Under the pieces are notes generated by a model. The model was not told the DNA's origin, ran no database searches, and saw only the letters and a list, made by a program, of their open reading frames with translations. A program made the position numbers and the translations under genes. A stretch of 22,737 bases of DNA from a virus, in IMG/VR virus record IMGVR_UViG_3300034073_001415, positions 1-22,737 of that record. One strand, 5' to 3'. Below are positions 1 through 7,163 of the stretch, in pieces (positions within the stretch are counted from its first letter, which is position 1; the number at the start of each line of letters is the position of its first letter).

Positions 1-30
1 TGACGCCGCATCGTGGCCCTACGTGCCATC

Positions 31-225
31 CTACGGCGTTGTAACGCCCTCCAGGCGGGTTTCCCGCAGCCGAGCCTCTAGGGCGTCGATGTAGTCGGCT
101 GCCTGCCTCAGAGCCTTCCGCTGCTCGTCCTGGCACTGCATGGCGTATGTCAGCCGCTCGACAAGGTCAACGCCGCAATGGTGATCCGCTAGCCGTCGCA
201 GTAGTTTGGTCAGGTCGTCGCTCAT
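31..225 (-). CDS. Hypothetical 64-aa helical protein
   Basis: Unrecognised small protein, predicted mostly helical: charged Leu/Arg heptad-like stretches with two Cys (about residues 17 and 31). It begins with ATG inside an ATGA overlap with the stop of the DUF551-like gene, so it is probably translationally coupled as the last complete gene of the early operon in this window. Function unknown. On the minus strand an ATG at 29-27 starts a frame that leaves the window after nine codons, so another gene may follow. Confidence 0.7.
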   Translation of the reverse strand: MSDDLTKLLRRLADHHCGVDLVERLTYAMQCQDEQRKALRQAADYIDALEARLRETRLEGVTTP

Positions 226-425
226 GATTTACCGTCCTTTGGTACCTCAGGAAGCGGCATCCAGTGGGTAACAAGCTTGGTGCGGTACGTTCCCGCACCA
301 GGAACAGCCCACCTATCATCTCGGCGAAGACCGATCTCTACCCTGCTCCAGCCGCTTCGGTAGCACACAAGGACCGACTTTCCTTCTTCTGGCAGCCGCT
401 CGCTTACAGGTATCCATTCGCTCAT
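222..425 (-). CDS. DUF551-like phage protein
   Basis: A 67-aa protein that starts WIPVSERLPEEGKSVLV and ends with THWMPLPEVP. These are the two hallmark blocks of the DUF551 family, short proteins frequent in phage early regions with no established function. I chose the internal ATG at 425 because it makes an ATGA overlap with the upstream stop and begins exactly at the family N-terminus. The 30 residues upstream in the same frame are a shadow of the glycosyltransferase gene. Family assignment is firm; role unknown. Confidence 0.85.
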   Translation of the reverse strand: MSEWIPVSERLPEEGKSVLVCYRSGWSRVEIGLRRDDRWAVPGAGTYRTKLVTHWMPLPEVPKDGKS

Positions 426-1093
426 TCCCGTGCCTCCACTTGGTCGAGCACCTTGGTCAGCATGTCCATCTTGCGGTCCACGCCGATAGTCCAGTTGGCG
501 TGCCACGCCGCGCACGTCTCAGGCACGACAAAGGATTCGCCTTGCCACGGTTGCGGCACGGTAGGACGGCAGACGGTCGCCCAGTTGCTCACCTTGTCCG
601 GGTCCATGCACGCAAGCGACACAGGCAGCCTGCCGCCAGACTGATCCGCCTGCATCCGCAAATTGGCAATCACGTCTTGGTCGGGAAGGTTCCACACTGG
701 CGACAACCGTGCGACAACCTCGAAGAACCAACGGGTCCGCTTGGACATGCGGAACACCATGATGCCCGCACACAATTGGATGACGTCGTCGGCCATCAAA
801 ACGTAGTTCGCCTCGGTGACGATGCTGCCCATCTTCGTGGCGTAGTCGTGGAACCCAGGCAACAGGACGACGTCTGAATCGACGTACACCACCGGCTCGT
901 CAGAATCGGGCAGCGACAGGATGGCATCCAGCTTGTCCAACATGCACTCGTTCCAGCCTTCGGACTTGAATGCACCCGTTTCGCACCGTTGCGGATAGCG
1001 CCTGGCGATGACCTCAAAGCCCGTGGCACGGTCGATGACGAACCGCTGGCACATCTCGGCGTGGCTGTCGGTGTAGTACGTGAGAAGACGCAC
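422..1093 (-). CDS. DXD-type glycosyltransferase-like protein
   Basis: A 223-aa protein with features of nucleotide-sugar transferases: a hydrophobic beta strand followed by DSD (residues 72-74, VVYVDSDVVLLPG), which would bind metal and nucleotide sugar, then CAGIMVFR (109-116) and DQDVIANL (138-145). The last two match the N-S-G-hydrophobic and DQD blocks of GT-A enzymes of the GT8/GT77 kind. The start is a GTG at 1093, three bases after the preceding stop and behind GGAGAA. The long upstream extension of the frame is low-quality shadow. The acceptor is unknown: host surface glycan, virion protein or modified DNA base are all possible. It belongs to a block with a second glycosyltransferase and a SAM methyltransferase (422-3163). 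Confidence 0.75.
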   Translation of the reverse strand: MRLLTYYTDSHAEMCQRFVIDRATGFEVIARRYPQRCETGAFKSEGWNECMLDKLDAILSLPDSDEPVVYVDSDVVLLPGFHDYATKMGSIVTEANYVLMADDVIQLCAGIMVFRMSKRTRWFFEVVARLSPVWNLPDQDVIANLRMQADQSGGRLPVSLACMDPDKVSNWATVCRPTVPQPWQGESFVVPETCAAWHANWTIGVDRKMDMLTKVLDQVEARE

Positions 1094-1095
1094 GC

Positions 1096-1365
1096 TCAGT
1101 TCTCCGATGGCTTCGTTGCCTTGAACACCGCCGCCATCCACTCGTGCATGTCTGGCTCGTTCTGCAATTCCTTGCGGCGTTCCTTGATCCGTTCTTGCAC
1201 CGTCTCGTACGTGTCTTCGCTGATGTAGCCGTGTGCCACGATCGACAGCACCAACGCAGACAACGCATCGCTCAGTTGCTCGATGCCACGTGCCAGCGTC
1301 CGCTGATTCTTCGTCACGCTCTCGAAGGCGTGACCTACGGCGTGGCGGAAGTCGTCCTCGTTCAT
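1096..1365 (-). CDS. Hypothetical 89-aa protein
   Basis: Unrecognised, helical and acidic (starts MNEDDFRHAVGHAF; middle ALSALVLSIVAHGYI hydrophobic; charged C-terminus). The internal ATG at 1365 is preferred: it forms an ATGA overlap with the upstream stop and has GGGAGGG about 5 bases ahead. It lies between the two glycosyltransferase genes. Confidence 0.7.
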   Translation of the reverse strand: MNEDDFRHAVGHAFESVTKNQRTLARGIEQLSDALSALVLSIVAHGYISEDTYETVQERIKERRKELQNEPDMHEWMAAVFKATKPSEN

Positions 1366-1619
1366 GCGGCCCTCCCTCTGCACCACATGACAATCCTTGC
1401 ATCGCTAGCCGTGGATGTTCGCCCGCTAGTCTCGACAGCCACAATCTCGACTGGTCGTATCTGGTTCAGCCGCTCCTGCATGGCGTGCCGCACGTTGCCA
1501 GAGTTGTGCAACGTGTGTGCGTCCAAGCCAGAGTCGTAGACCATGAACGACGCATCGCCGATGGCTTTTGGTGACGCCCACGAGGCCATCAGGAAATAGA
1601 ATTCGTGCGGACTCAACAC
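1362..1619 (-). CDS. Hypothetical 85-aa protein
   Basis: Unrecognised. It starts with GTG at 1619, overlapping the end of the upstream glycosyltransferase gene by 7 bases, and ends in an ATGA overlap with the next gene. The sequence has a hydrophobic, aromatic N-terminus (HEFYFLMASW) and an IVAVETSG strand-like segment. It is supported mainly by its fit into the overlapping gene chain; composition alone would not prove it. Confidence 0.55.
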   Translation of the reverse strand: MLSPHEFYFLMASWASPKAIGDASFMVYDSGLDAHTLHNSGNVRHAMQERLNQIRPVEIVAVETSGRTSTASDARIVMWCRGRAA

Positions 1620-2371
1620 GGATGATGCCTCCGCAGTGCCTTGGTCCTGTCAGCGTTCACCTCGTGCCACTCGTCAACTCGTGGCCCTGGCACGCTCTCG
1701 ATCCAGTGGGGGTTCCAGTGGTGCTCACGGTGCCACGCCGCGCCGGGAACGTGAGCACCACCTTCACCCCCGATGTTCTGAATGCGTGCGAGCAACGGTC
1801 GCACCTCGCAGCGGTTGCCACGGGTCAGCTTGTCGATGACGGTGTCCCACGAAATCTGCCGGTCGTCCGCCGGCCACGAGTCACGGATGGACTCCCAGCG
1901 GTCCTTCCACGTCGCCCAGCCCCACGGCGTGAACCAAGGCTCACGAACCACGGCGTTGCGGTAGCCCACCTCGTCCGCTGGCGTCCGCTGGTAGCCGCAG
2001 ACGGTCAGCACGTCGTGGTCCCGCTCGTAGCGATCCAGCCCCCATTCGCAGAACCGCAGGAAGTCCCGCCCCGGCACGGTGTCGTCTTCCATCGCAATGA
2101 CCCGGTCGTGCTTCTCGAAGCCACGACTCAAGGCGTAGTACGTGTTGACGTTGCAGCCCACCCGGTGCTTACCAACCTCAACGGTTGCCTTGACGTGCGG
2201 ATACAGCCGGAAGGCGTTGGCGATGTCGATGACTTCGTCCATCACCGGCTCGCACATCAGGTGAATCGGGTACTTGTCAACGTCATCGCACTTGGCAAGT
2301 GCCTCGAGCACCCGGCGGGTGTAATCGGGACGGCTGCACAGCGTCATGACAATGGCGGTGGTGCGTTTCAT
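1613..2371 (-). CDS. GT-A fold glycosyltransferase (GNT-I/GT2-like)
   Basis: A 252-aa enzyme with a GT-A signature: N-terminal strand TAIVMTLCSRP with a helix after it, AMEDDTVPGRDF (residues 93-104) containing the metal/nucleotide-sugar EDD triad, and WFTPWGWATWKDRW (146-159). The last block is characteristic of a bacterial and phage family related to eukaryotic N-acetylglucosaminyltransferase I and to GT2. No membrane segment is visible, so it is probably cytoplasmic. The ATG at 2371 has GGGGAGGG ahead. The donor and acceptor cannot be read from sequence. Together with the DSD glycosyltransferase and the SAM methyltransferase it forms a modification cassette at the end of the early operon. 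Confidence 0.85.
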   Translation of the reverse strand: MKRTTAIVMTLCSRPDYTRRVLEALAKCDDVDKYPIHLMCEPVMDEVIDIANAFRLYPHVKATVEVGKHRVGCNVNTYYALSRGFEKHDRVIAMEDDTVPGRDFLRFCEWGLDRYERDHDVLTVCGYQRTPADEVGYRNAVVREPWFTPWGWATWKDRWESIRDSWPADDRQISWDTVIDKLTRGNRCEVRPLLARIQNIGGEGGAHVPGAAWHREHHWNPHWIESVPGPRVDEWHEVNADRTKALRRHHPC

Positions 2372-2372
2372 C

Positions 2373-2636
2373 TCACCGCCCTCCCCGCCAACGCCTCGCC
2401 CGTTCCTCCGGCGTCCACGCCGTTTGCACTTCCAGGCACCGCAGCTTGATCGTCTCGTGGCACGGCGCGTCCAAGTCGCTCAGGTCGCACCGCTCCACGT
2501 ACCGCTTCGCCAGCCCCAGCGACATCCGCCACTTGGCAAGCGTCTGGAACGAATACCCCAACTCCACCGCAATCGTCGCAAGCGGCACGCTGGCGTTCCA
2601 AAGCTCGGCAAACCGCTTTCGCTGTTCTGGCGTCAT
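2373..2636 (-). CDS. Small helix-turn-helix protein
   Basis: An 87-aa protein whose first half (MTPEQRKRFAELWNAS, then LATIAVELGYSFQTLAKWR) reads as a homeodomain-like or resolvase-type helix-turn-helix. The C-terminal VQTAWTPEERARRW motif recurs in two other small proteins here (10788-11129 and 11731-11925). The start at 2636 forms an ATGA overlap with the methyltransferase stop. Likely a DNA-binding regulator or packaging-related protein; target unknown. Confidence 0.75.
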   Translation of the reverse strand: MTPEQRKRFAELWNASVPLATIAVELGYSFQTLAKWRMSLGLAKRYVERCDLSDLDAPCHETIKLRCLEVQTAWTPEERARRWRGGR

Positions 2637-3163
2637 GGCACATGAATCCACCAGCTAGGGCATGTCTCTTGGGTGATGCCGCAAGGCCCGTTCACGAGCG
2701 AACACAACGCCGAACGCACCTGGAACGGCGGGTTGTCGTAGTAATCGTGGCCGGCGATGATCCCGCCCGACTTGACCTTCGGCCACCACGCTGCGAAATC
2801 GCGCCGCAACCCGTCGTAGCTGTGGTCACCGTCCAGGTAGACGAATGGCACCGACTTGTCAGCGAACTCGGCAGCCGCAGCCACGCTGTCCATGCGTAGC
2901 ACCCGGATGCGGTCGCTGCCGTGCTTGGCTCGCACGTCCATCGCCTGGCGGTAGCGAAGCTCGTGTTCTTCGTCCGGCCCGTTCATGATGTCGTCGTAGC
3001 CTTCGATGTGGCACCAACGGTCAACCATCGCGTAGTCGCCTTGCCAGCGTGCCAAAAACTCGTCTGCGAACTTGCCTTCGGCTACGCCTACTTCGACGCA
3101 GGTGCCGGTGAGCCCGAGTTCACGGACGTAGTAGGGGAAGTCGTGGCGGTGTAGGGGTTTCAT
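2633..3163 (-). CDS. Class I SAM-dependent methyltransferase
   Basis: A 176-aa Rossmann-fold methyltransferase. Visible motifs: motif I EVGVAEGKFA (residues 24-33), acidic strand-2 end D48, and the late-core VYLDGDHSYDGLRRD (108-122) followed by SGGIIAGHDYY (132-142). DGDHSY and GGxxxGHDY are typical of the Methyltransf_24 group, which methylates small molecules or sugars rather than DNA; no DNA-MTase catalytic motif is seen. It begins in an ATGA overlap. Placement ahead of two glycosyltransferases suggests sugar or glycan methylation, but that is inference. Confidence 0.85.
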   Translation of the reverse strand: MKPLHRHDFPYYVRELGLTGTCVEVGVAEGKFADEFLARWQGDYAMVDRWCHIEGYDDIMNGPDEEHELRYRQAMDVRAKHGSDRIRVLRMDSVAAAAEFADKSVPFVYLDGDHSYDGLRRDFAAWWPKVKSGGIIAGHDYYDNPPFQVRSALCSLVNGPCGITQETCPSWWIHVP

Positions 3164-3393
3164 GACTCGACTTCCTCGATGCCAAGCGTGGTGACAAACT
3201 CGTCAAGCATTTCGTGGACGTGGGCAAACGCCGCTTTGATCGTGTAGACGCAGCCGCCCATGCCAATGCGTGACTTCGCAACGCAGATGGCTTGCCGCAG
3301 CCTTGCCAGCCGGTACTGGGCTTCGCTGACTTGCCTGTCGTTGATCTCAAAGTAGGCGTCGTGCGCCGCCTGGTGTTCGCCAAAGTCAACCAT
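3160..3393 (-). CDS. Hypothetical 77-aa protein
   Basis: Unrecognised, mostly helical, with a central Gly/Cys stretch (GMGGCVYTIK). The ATG at 3393 forms TGATG with the stop of the RuvC-like gene, and the gene ends in ATGA with the methyltransferase start. Size and position fit an accessory early protein; no function inferred. Confidence 0.7.
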   Translation of the reverse strand: MVDFGEHQAAHDAYFEINDRQVSEAQYRLARLRQAICVAKSRIGMGGCVYTIKAAFAHVHEMLDEFVTTLGIEEVES

Positions 3394-3875
3394 CACGCTT
3401 GCCCTCCATGTCTCGCATACCAGTGGCAAAGCAACGCAGCGTCAGCCCTGCCGTCGTCCTTGGCTCGCTTGAACAACTCGGCACTGTCCGGCCACAGCCG
3501 CATCGCAGCGGCTCGGTGTGCATTCTTGTCGCTGCCCACGCCCAGTGCCTTCGTCCAGGCTTGCGGACGCACCAGGACTCGCATCACTCGCAGCGCCCCC
3601 AACGTGCCCTCGATAATGCCGAAGCCACGCCCGAAATTGAAGGCACTGGTGGCACCGGACTGCTGCACGCCCTGGACGTGTTCCAAGACAGCAATGCAGT
3701 CGTGGCGGTAGATTCCCAGGATCGTGCCAACTCCGGTCGGGCAAACTCGCCGCTTGCCGTTTTCAGTGATAAACGGCATGTCGTGGATGTCGATGATCCG
3801 GGTTGCGTCGTCTTTCATGACGGCAATCGCGCCGCTCACGCCTGGGTCGATGCCGATGAGGAATGTGCCAGCCAT
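3393..3875 (-). CDS. RuvC-like Holliday-junction resolvase
   Basis: A 160-aa RNase H-fold endonuclease expected to cut Holliday junctions or branched replication/packaging intermediates. The acidic active site is visible: D10 in LIGIDPGVSGAIAV, E65 in IAVLEHVQ, and the C-terminal DDGRADAALL with D141 and D145. That is the spacing expected of RuvC and phage/poxvirus-type resolvases. Length is close to the family norm. The ATG at 3875 starts directly at the fold; the track-style upstream TTG adds three unsupported residues. It belongs with the Sak4-like ATPase, SSB-like protein and initiator of this operon as the recombination module. Confidence 0.9.
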   Translation of the reverse strand: MAGTFLIGIDPGVSGAIAVMKDDATRIIDIHDMPFITENGKRRVCPTGVGTILGIYRHDCIAVLEHVQGVQQSGATSAFNFGRGFGIIEGTLGALRVMRVLVRPQAWTKALGVGSDKNAHRAAAMRLWPDSAELFKRAKDDGRADAALLCHWYARHGGQA

Positions 3876-3906
3876 CCGTGACAAGGTGACTAGGTCGCCA
3901 AACCCG

Positions 3907-4146
3907 TCAAGCCCTATTTCCGGTCACGTATTCCCGCACCATCGCAACGTGCCGCTCGTCGTACCGCTTCATCGTCCCAACCTTCGCCGGCGGGTCGCCA
4001 GCAACCGCCTGCGTGATGACGTAGCGGCTCGCCACGATGCCCTCACGTCGCAACGCCGCCTGCACGTCGCCAAGCGTCAGCCAGCCACGCTGCCAGTAGG
4101 CACCTCGCAGGGTGTGCCAGGATTCGGTCCAGGGTTGGGTGTTCAT
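3907..4146 (-). CDS. Small protein, possible winged/MerR-like DNA binder
   Basis: 79 aa, unrecognised. WLTLGDVQAALRREG followed by VITQAVAGDPPAKVGTMKRYDERHVAMV resembles a MerR/excisionase-type winged helix, with KRYDERHV as the wing and following helix. Start is in an ATGA overlap with the GIY-YIG gene. A 31-base gap separates its stop from the RuvC-like start. Confidence 0.65.
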   Translation of the reverse strand: MNTQPWTESWHTLRGAYWQRGWLTLGDVQAALRREGIVASRYVITQAVAGDPPAKVGTMKRYDERHVAMVREYVTGNRA

Positions 4147-4652
4147 GACTCAATAGCCCATTTGAGTTGCCGCATTTCGCTGACGCTTCGCAGTAAGTGC
4201 TTATGGGCTTTGTGAGCTTTCGGCAGCTTTGCAGCGAACTGGCGATGCATGGCTTGCATGACCTCAACCACCTCATCCGCCTGCATTGACAACTCCGCTC
4301 GCTTCAATGCACCAAACAGGTCGCCTTGGGATATTGCTCCAACAGGCTTGTTGAGCAAATCGCAGCCCATGTCGGAACGCTGCCGGCACCAAAAACGCTC
4401 ACGCTCATTGATGTCGATTGGCGAAATGCCTTCCTCAATGACTCGAAGCTCTGGCAACATTCCGATGCACCTCAATTCGTCCTGCCACTGGTACAGGGCG
4501 TTGTTTTGCTGGTACACAGGCTTTTTTGCTTGGTGTGACTGCCTCCTCCTTTCAAGCACAAACGACTGGCCGACATACCTGCACTGACCATCTCGTGGGT
4601 CTATTAACTCGTAGACAACGCCACGGCCACTGTGGCTTGCGGATTCTTTCAT
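4143..4652 (-). CDS. GIY-YIG nuclease domain protein
   Basis: 169 aa. Residues 12-105 form a GIY-YIG nuclease: VVY (12-14, the GIY position), RYVGQS (25-30, the YIG position), Arg 35-37, Glu 83/85 in INERERFW and Asn101 in LLNKPVG. All five conserved positions are present, so it is probably active. Family members include free-standing homing endonucleases, repair nucleases and restriction enzymes. The C-terminal 60 residues are basic and helical and may bind DNA. Base composition is visibly more AT-rich than both neighbours, which suggests separate acquisition. Yet ATGA overlaps bind it into the operon on both sides. Confidence 0.82.
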   Translation of the reverse strand: MKESASHSGRGVVYELIDPRDGQCRYVGQSFVLERRRQSHQAKKPVYQQNNALYQWQDELRCIGMLPELRVIEEGISPIDINERERFWCRQRSDMGCDLLNKPVGAISQGDLFGALKRAELSMQADEVVEVMQAMHRQFAAKLPKAHKAHKHLLRSVSEMRQLKWAIES

Positions 4653-5473
4653 GACTGCACCACCACGCCACGCCGCCTAGCCTCACGCTCCTCGGTCGCC
4701 TTGCGAACCTTCTCCCACTCCGGATCCACCTTGATCGGTGGCCGCTCGTCGCCGTTCCTGGCCTTCGGCGTCACGCTGTCGTAGCGTCCACCAAGCACGT
4801 CACGGGCGAACGCCGCCTTGGAAACGAACTGCGGCAGCGTCACGGGCGTGCGGAAGTACACACACTTCGGCAAGTGCTTGATTGCCGCCAGTGCATCTTC
4901 CAGCCAGCCAGGCTCGGCCAGCCGCTGCTCGGTGCCGTCTGGTGGTGCCGCCGGTCGCCACGCCTTGCCAGTGCCGGCGTTCCAGGCGGATCGCAATGCC
5001 TGCCAGGAACTCCCGTCCTGCGAAGCCTCGCGCGGAGGAGGAGGAACTTCTCCTTTCATTTCCTCTCCTTTCCTTTCCTCTGGTAACGCCGATGCGTTAC
5101 GGTCAGCGTTACGGGTGGCGTTACTCTGCCTATTTCGCCACGTTTCCTGACGCCTTGCGGCCAATGCCCTCGACTTCGCAGCCTGCGAAAACCGATCCTC
5201 CCACCCTGGGATGGTCAGCGTCTTGTCGCCGACCACGAGCCAACCCGCCTGCTCGACAGCCTTCCAGAACGTCTCGTCGCCGCCGGCCACGCCGGACAGC
5301 ATGGCGAGCGATCCCTTGACGGTGCCGTCAGCAGTGATGAGCCACGCCCATGACCACAGGCGTACCAGCCGTCCGATGACAACCTCAACGGGCTGCCCAG
5401 TCGCAGCCGCCACCTCTAGCACCTCCGGCTTAATGCCTAGGTTGCAATCAACAGGAAGCCATTCACCCGCCAT
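4649..5473 (-). CDS. Replication initiator / helicase-loader-like protein
   Basis: 274 aa. The N-terminus (EWLPVDCNLGIKPEVL, then VVIGRLVRLWSWAW and later AGWLVV, LTIPGWEDRFSQAAKSRALA) matches a widespread phage family with a DnaD/replisome-organiser-type winged-helix N-domain that binds the origin and helps load helicase. A low-complexity linker (about 112-165, Arg/Asn then Glu/Lys then Pro) leads to a C-terminal domain with WLEDALAAIKHLPKCVYF. The linker DNA holds repeats and a purine tract that look like an origin (see 5047-5125). ATG at 5473 has a strong SD, TAGGAGG, inside the preceding gene. I see no primase or helicase motifs, so helicase must come from the host or from outside the window. 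Confidence 0.75.
   Translation of the reverse strand: MAGEWLPVDCNLGIKPEVLEVAAATGQPVEVVIGRLVRLWSWAWLITADGTVKGSLAMLSGVAGGDETFWKAVEQAGWLVVGDKTLTIPGWEDRFSQAAKSRALAARRQETWRNRQSNATRNADRNASALPEERKGEEMKGEVPPPPREASQDGSSWQALRSAWNAGTGKAWRPAAPPDGTEQRLAEPGWLEDALAAIKHLPKCVYFRTPVTLPQFVSKAAFARDVLGGRYDSVTPKARNGDERPPIKVDPEWEKVRKATEEREARRRGVVVQS
5047..5125 (-). other. Candidate replication origin (iterons plus purine tract)
   Basis: Minus-strand reading: GTAACGC occurs three times at an exact 12-base spacing (plus coordinates 5118-5124, 5106-5112, 5094-5100). An inverted copy follows at 5083-5089, making a perfect 7-bp stem with a 4-base loop with the third copy (5083-5100). Directly downstream is a 35-base tract (5047-5081) that is all purine on the minus strand apart from one base. 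This sits in the linker-coding part of the initiator-like gene. In phage lambda the origin likewise lies inside gene O, with iterons followed by a purine-rich easily melted tract. The origin call is inference. Confidence 0.5.
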
Positions 5474-5759
5474 GTGTTCCTCCTATCGTCACCAGTTCGC
5501 CGTCCTCGTCCACGCGGGCCATCCCTTGACCGCTTTCGCCTCGACGCTCACGGCAAAGCCGCAATAGCTCAATCGCCTGTTTGACCGTGATGCGGTCAGC
5601 ATCCATCGCGTCTAGGATGTGGCCCCGGACGCTGATGGGCTGACCTTGCCGCTCGTGCTTGCACAGGCAGTCGGCTTGAAACTTGTAAAGCTCGTGCGGG
5701 TCGGCGTTGTCGATCAGCCAACGCAGGTCGGCCATCGCTTTGTCGTTTGCTTCTTCCAT
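5463..5759 (-). CDS. Hypothetical 98-aa protein
   Basis: Unrecognised. Helical and charged, with a CLCKHERQ stretch that has two Cys and one His but no obvious full zinc site. The ATG at 5759 has AAGGAAGG about 7 bases ahead. Its last 11 bases overlap the start of the initiator-like gene and carry that gene's SD, so it may be translated ahead of the initiator and couple to it. Confidence 0.7.
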   Translation of the reverse strand: MEEANDKAMADLRWLIDNADPHELYKFQADCLCKHERQGQPISVRGHILDAMDADRITVKQAIELLRLCRERRGESGQGMARVDEDGELVTIGGTHGG

Positions 5760-5780
5760 GAATATCCTTCCTTGCAGTGC

Positions 5781-7163
5781 CTACGCACTCGCTTTCCCAT
5801 CCATTGGCAAAGCGTCAACCGCTGCAATCCGCTCCCCGATCCAACGCATCACCGGCACTGCCATCGAGTTGCCAAGCGCCCGATAGCGTGGCCCGTCCGC
5901 TGCTGGCTTGCCTCGATACGTGACAAGCGTGTAGCCATCGGGAAAGCCTTGCAGCCGCTCGCATTCCGTTGGCGTAAGGCGCCTTACTGACATTGCGGTC
6001 ATGGCAACGCCTTCGACCGGCGTGCCGTTGCTACGCCACCCGCTCCCAGGGTTTGCCCGAAGGCTGCTTGAGACTTCGCACGAGGCGACCGCCGGCGCAT
6101 GAGCTCCAGCCGCTATCGGGTGGCAGGGATCGCCTGCCTTCGGGCTGCTGTAATTCGACTTGCTAGTGATCTGCGTGGTGTCGAACGGCACGGCCACATA
6201 GTTCTGCTGCTTCATGCCAGCCTCTGCTGCCAAGGCACCGCAGATGTCGCCATCGCCGCCTATCTTGCGGACTTCGTCGCGAGTGTTTTGAGTGAACGCC
6301 ACCGCCTGCGTACTGCACCCACCCTTAGATCCGCAGCCCATAGCGTGCGTAGAACCGTCAACGCTGCTGATAGGGTCTTGCGTTGGGTGGAAGGCGACAA
6401 TGCCGCCTTTCTGGCTGCGGTGCGTTACCAGCGTGCCCGCGTGATCGCTGTAACTCTCTGCGTTCGCACATTCGCCAGCACGCCACATTGGCGAAAGCAC
6501 TACGTCGTCTTGCCCTCGTGACTCTCCGGGCCGCTCGATACCCCTGCCGCTGCTTGTAAGGCTTGCCGCAGTTGATCTGGCAATTCCTTCCCACGCTTTT
6601 CTGCGCGTCGGAGGATTCCCGAACACGCTTTCGCGCTCAAATAGTACCGCTGCGGCACGTCGCCAGTCTCCAAGGTATCCGACAACGAACACACGACGAC
6701 GACGCTGGGCGACTCCAAACCATTGAGCGTCAAGAACTCTGTAGGCGAACCCATACCCGAGCTCTGCCAACGCCCCGAGGAAGGTGCCAAAATCCCGTCC
6801 TCCACCGCTACTGAGGACACCCGGCACGTTTTCCCAAACGATCCACCTGGGCTGCATGACAGCAGCAAGCTGGACGAATCGGAGGGCCAAGTTACCACGC
6901 GGGTCTGCCAATCCTCCGCGAAGCCCTGCAACGGAAAATGACTGACAGGGAGTTCCACCCACGAGAAGGTCAACTGCGCCGTACTCATCAAGCATCTCCT
7001 CCGTGATTGCCGTCATATCGCCAAGGTTTGGCAGTCCGTGCCGCTGCTCCACCACTGCCGCCGGAAATGGCTCAATTTCGCTCGTCCAGACACACTTCCA
7101 GCCGAGCGATCGCCACGCCACATGCACCGCACCGATACCGTCGCAGACGCTTGCGTACCTCAT
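5781..7163 (-). CDS. DNA (cytosine-5) methyltransferase
   Basis: A 460-aa C5-cytosine DNA methyltransferase. Motifs in order: I CDGIGA (7-12, SAM), IV GGTPCQSFS (69-77, catalytic C73), VI WENVPG (110-115), VIII QRRRRVF (153-159). A long target-recognition region of about 230 residues is followed by IX RRLTPTECERLQGFPDGY and X RALGNSMAVPV near the end. The set is complete, so it should be active. No partner restriction enzyme is visible, so it is probably an orphan phage methyltransferase that protects against host restriction or marks the phage genome. The ATG at 7163 (AGGAGG 8 bases ahead, ATGA overlap) starts at the usual family N-terminus. The recognition site cannot be read. Confidence 0.93.
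   Translation of the reverse strand: MRYASVCDGIGAVHVAWRSLGWKCVWTSEIEPFPAAVVEQRHGLPNLGDMTAITEEMLDEYGAVDLLVGGTPCQSFSVAGLRGGLADPRGNLALRFVQLAAVMQPRWIVWENVPGVLSSGGGRDFGTFLGALAELGYGFAYRVLDAQWFGVAQRRRRVFVVGYLGDWRRAAAVLFERESVFGNPPTRRKAWEGIARSTAASLTSSGRGIERPGESRGQDDVVLSPMWRAGECANAESYSDHAGTLVTHRSQKGGIVAFHPTQDPISSVDGSTHAMGCGSKGGCSTQAVAFTQNTRDEVRKIGGDGDICGALAAEAGMKQQNYVAVPFDTTQITSKSNYSSPKAGDPCHPIAAGAHAPAVASCEVSSSLRANPGSGWRSNGTPVEGVAMTAMSVRRLTPTECERLQGFPDGYTLVTYRGKPAADGPRYRALGNSMAVPVMRWIGERIAAVDALPMDGKASA

Noticed and set aside
1-29. Possible next gene starting at ATG 29 (minus)
   Set aside because: Only nine codons are visible and no SD is clear; cannot be supported.
1094-1444. Extension of the DSD glycosyltransferase by 117 residues
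   Set aside because: The extension covers another coding gene and has shadow composition; a GTG with SD starts at the fold.
1568-2449. 293-codon plus-strand open frame
   Set aside because: Lies opposite the well-supported GT-A glycosyltransferase; Arg/Pro/Val-rich composition is typical of a GC-rich shadow frame.
5083-5124. CRISPR-like reading of the GTAACGC repeats
   Set aside because: Repeats are 7 bases at 12-base spacing inside a coding gene; far too short for CRISPR.
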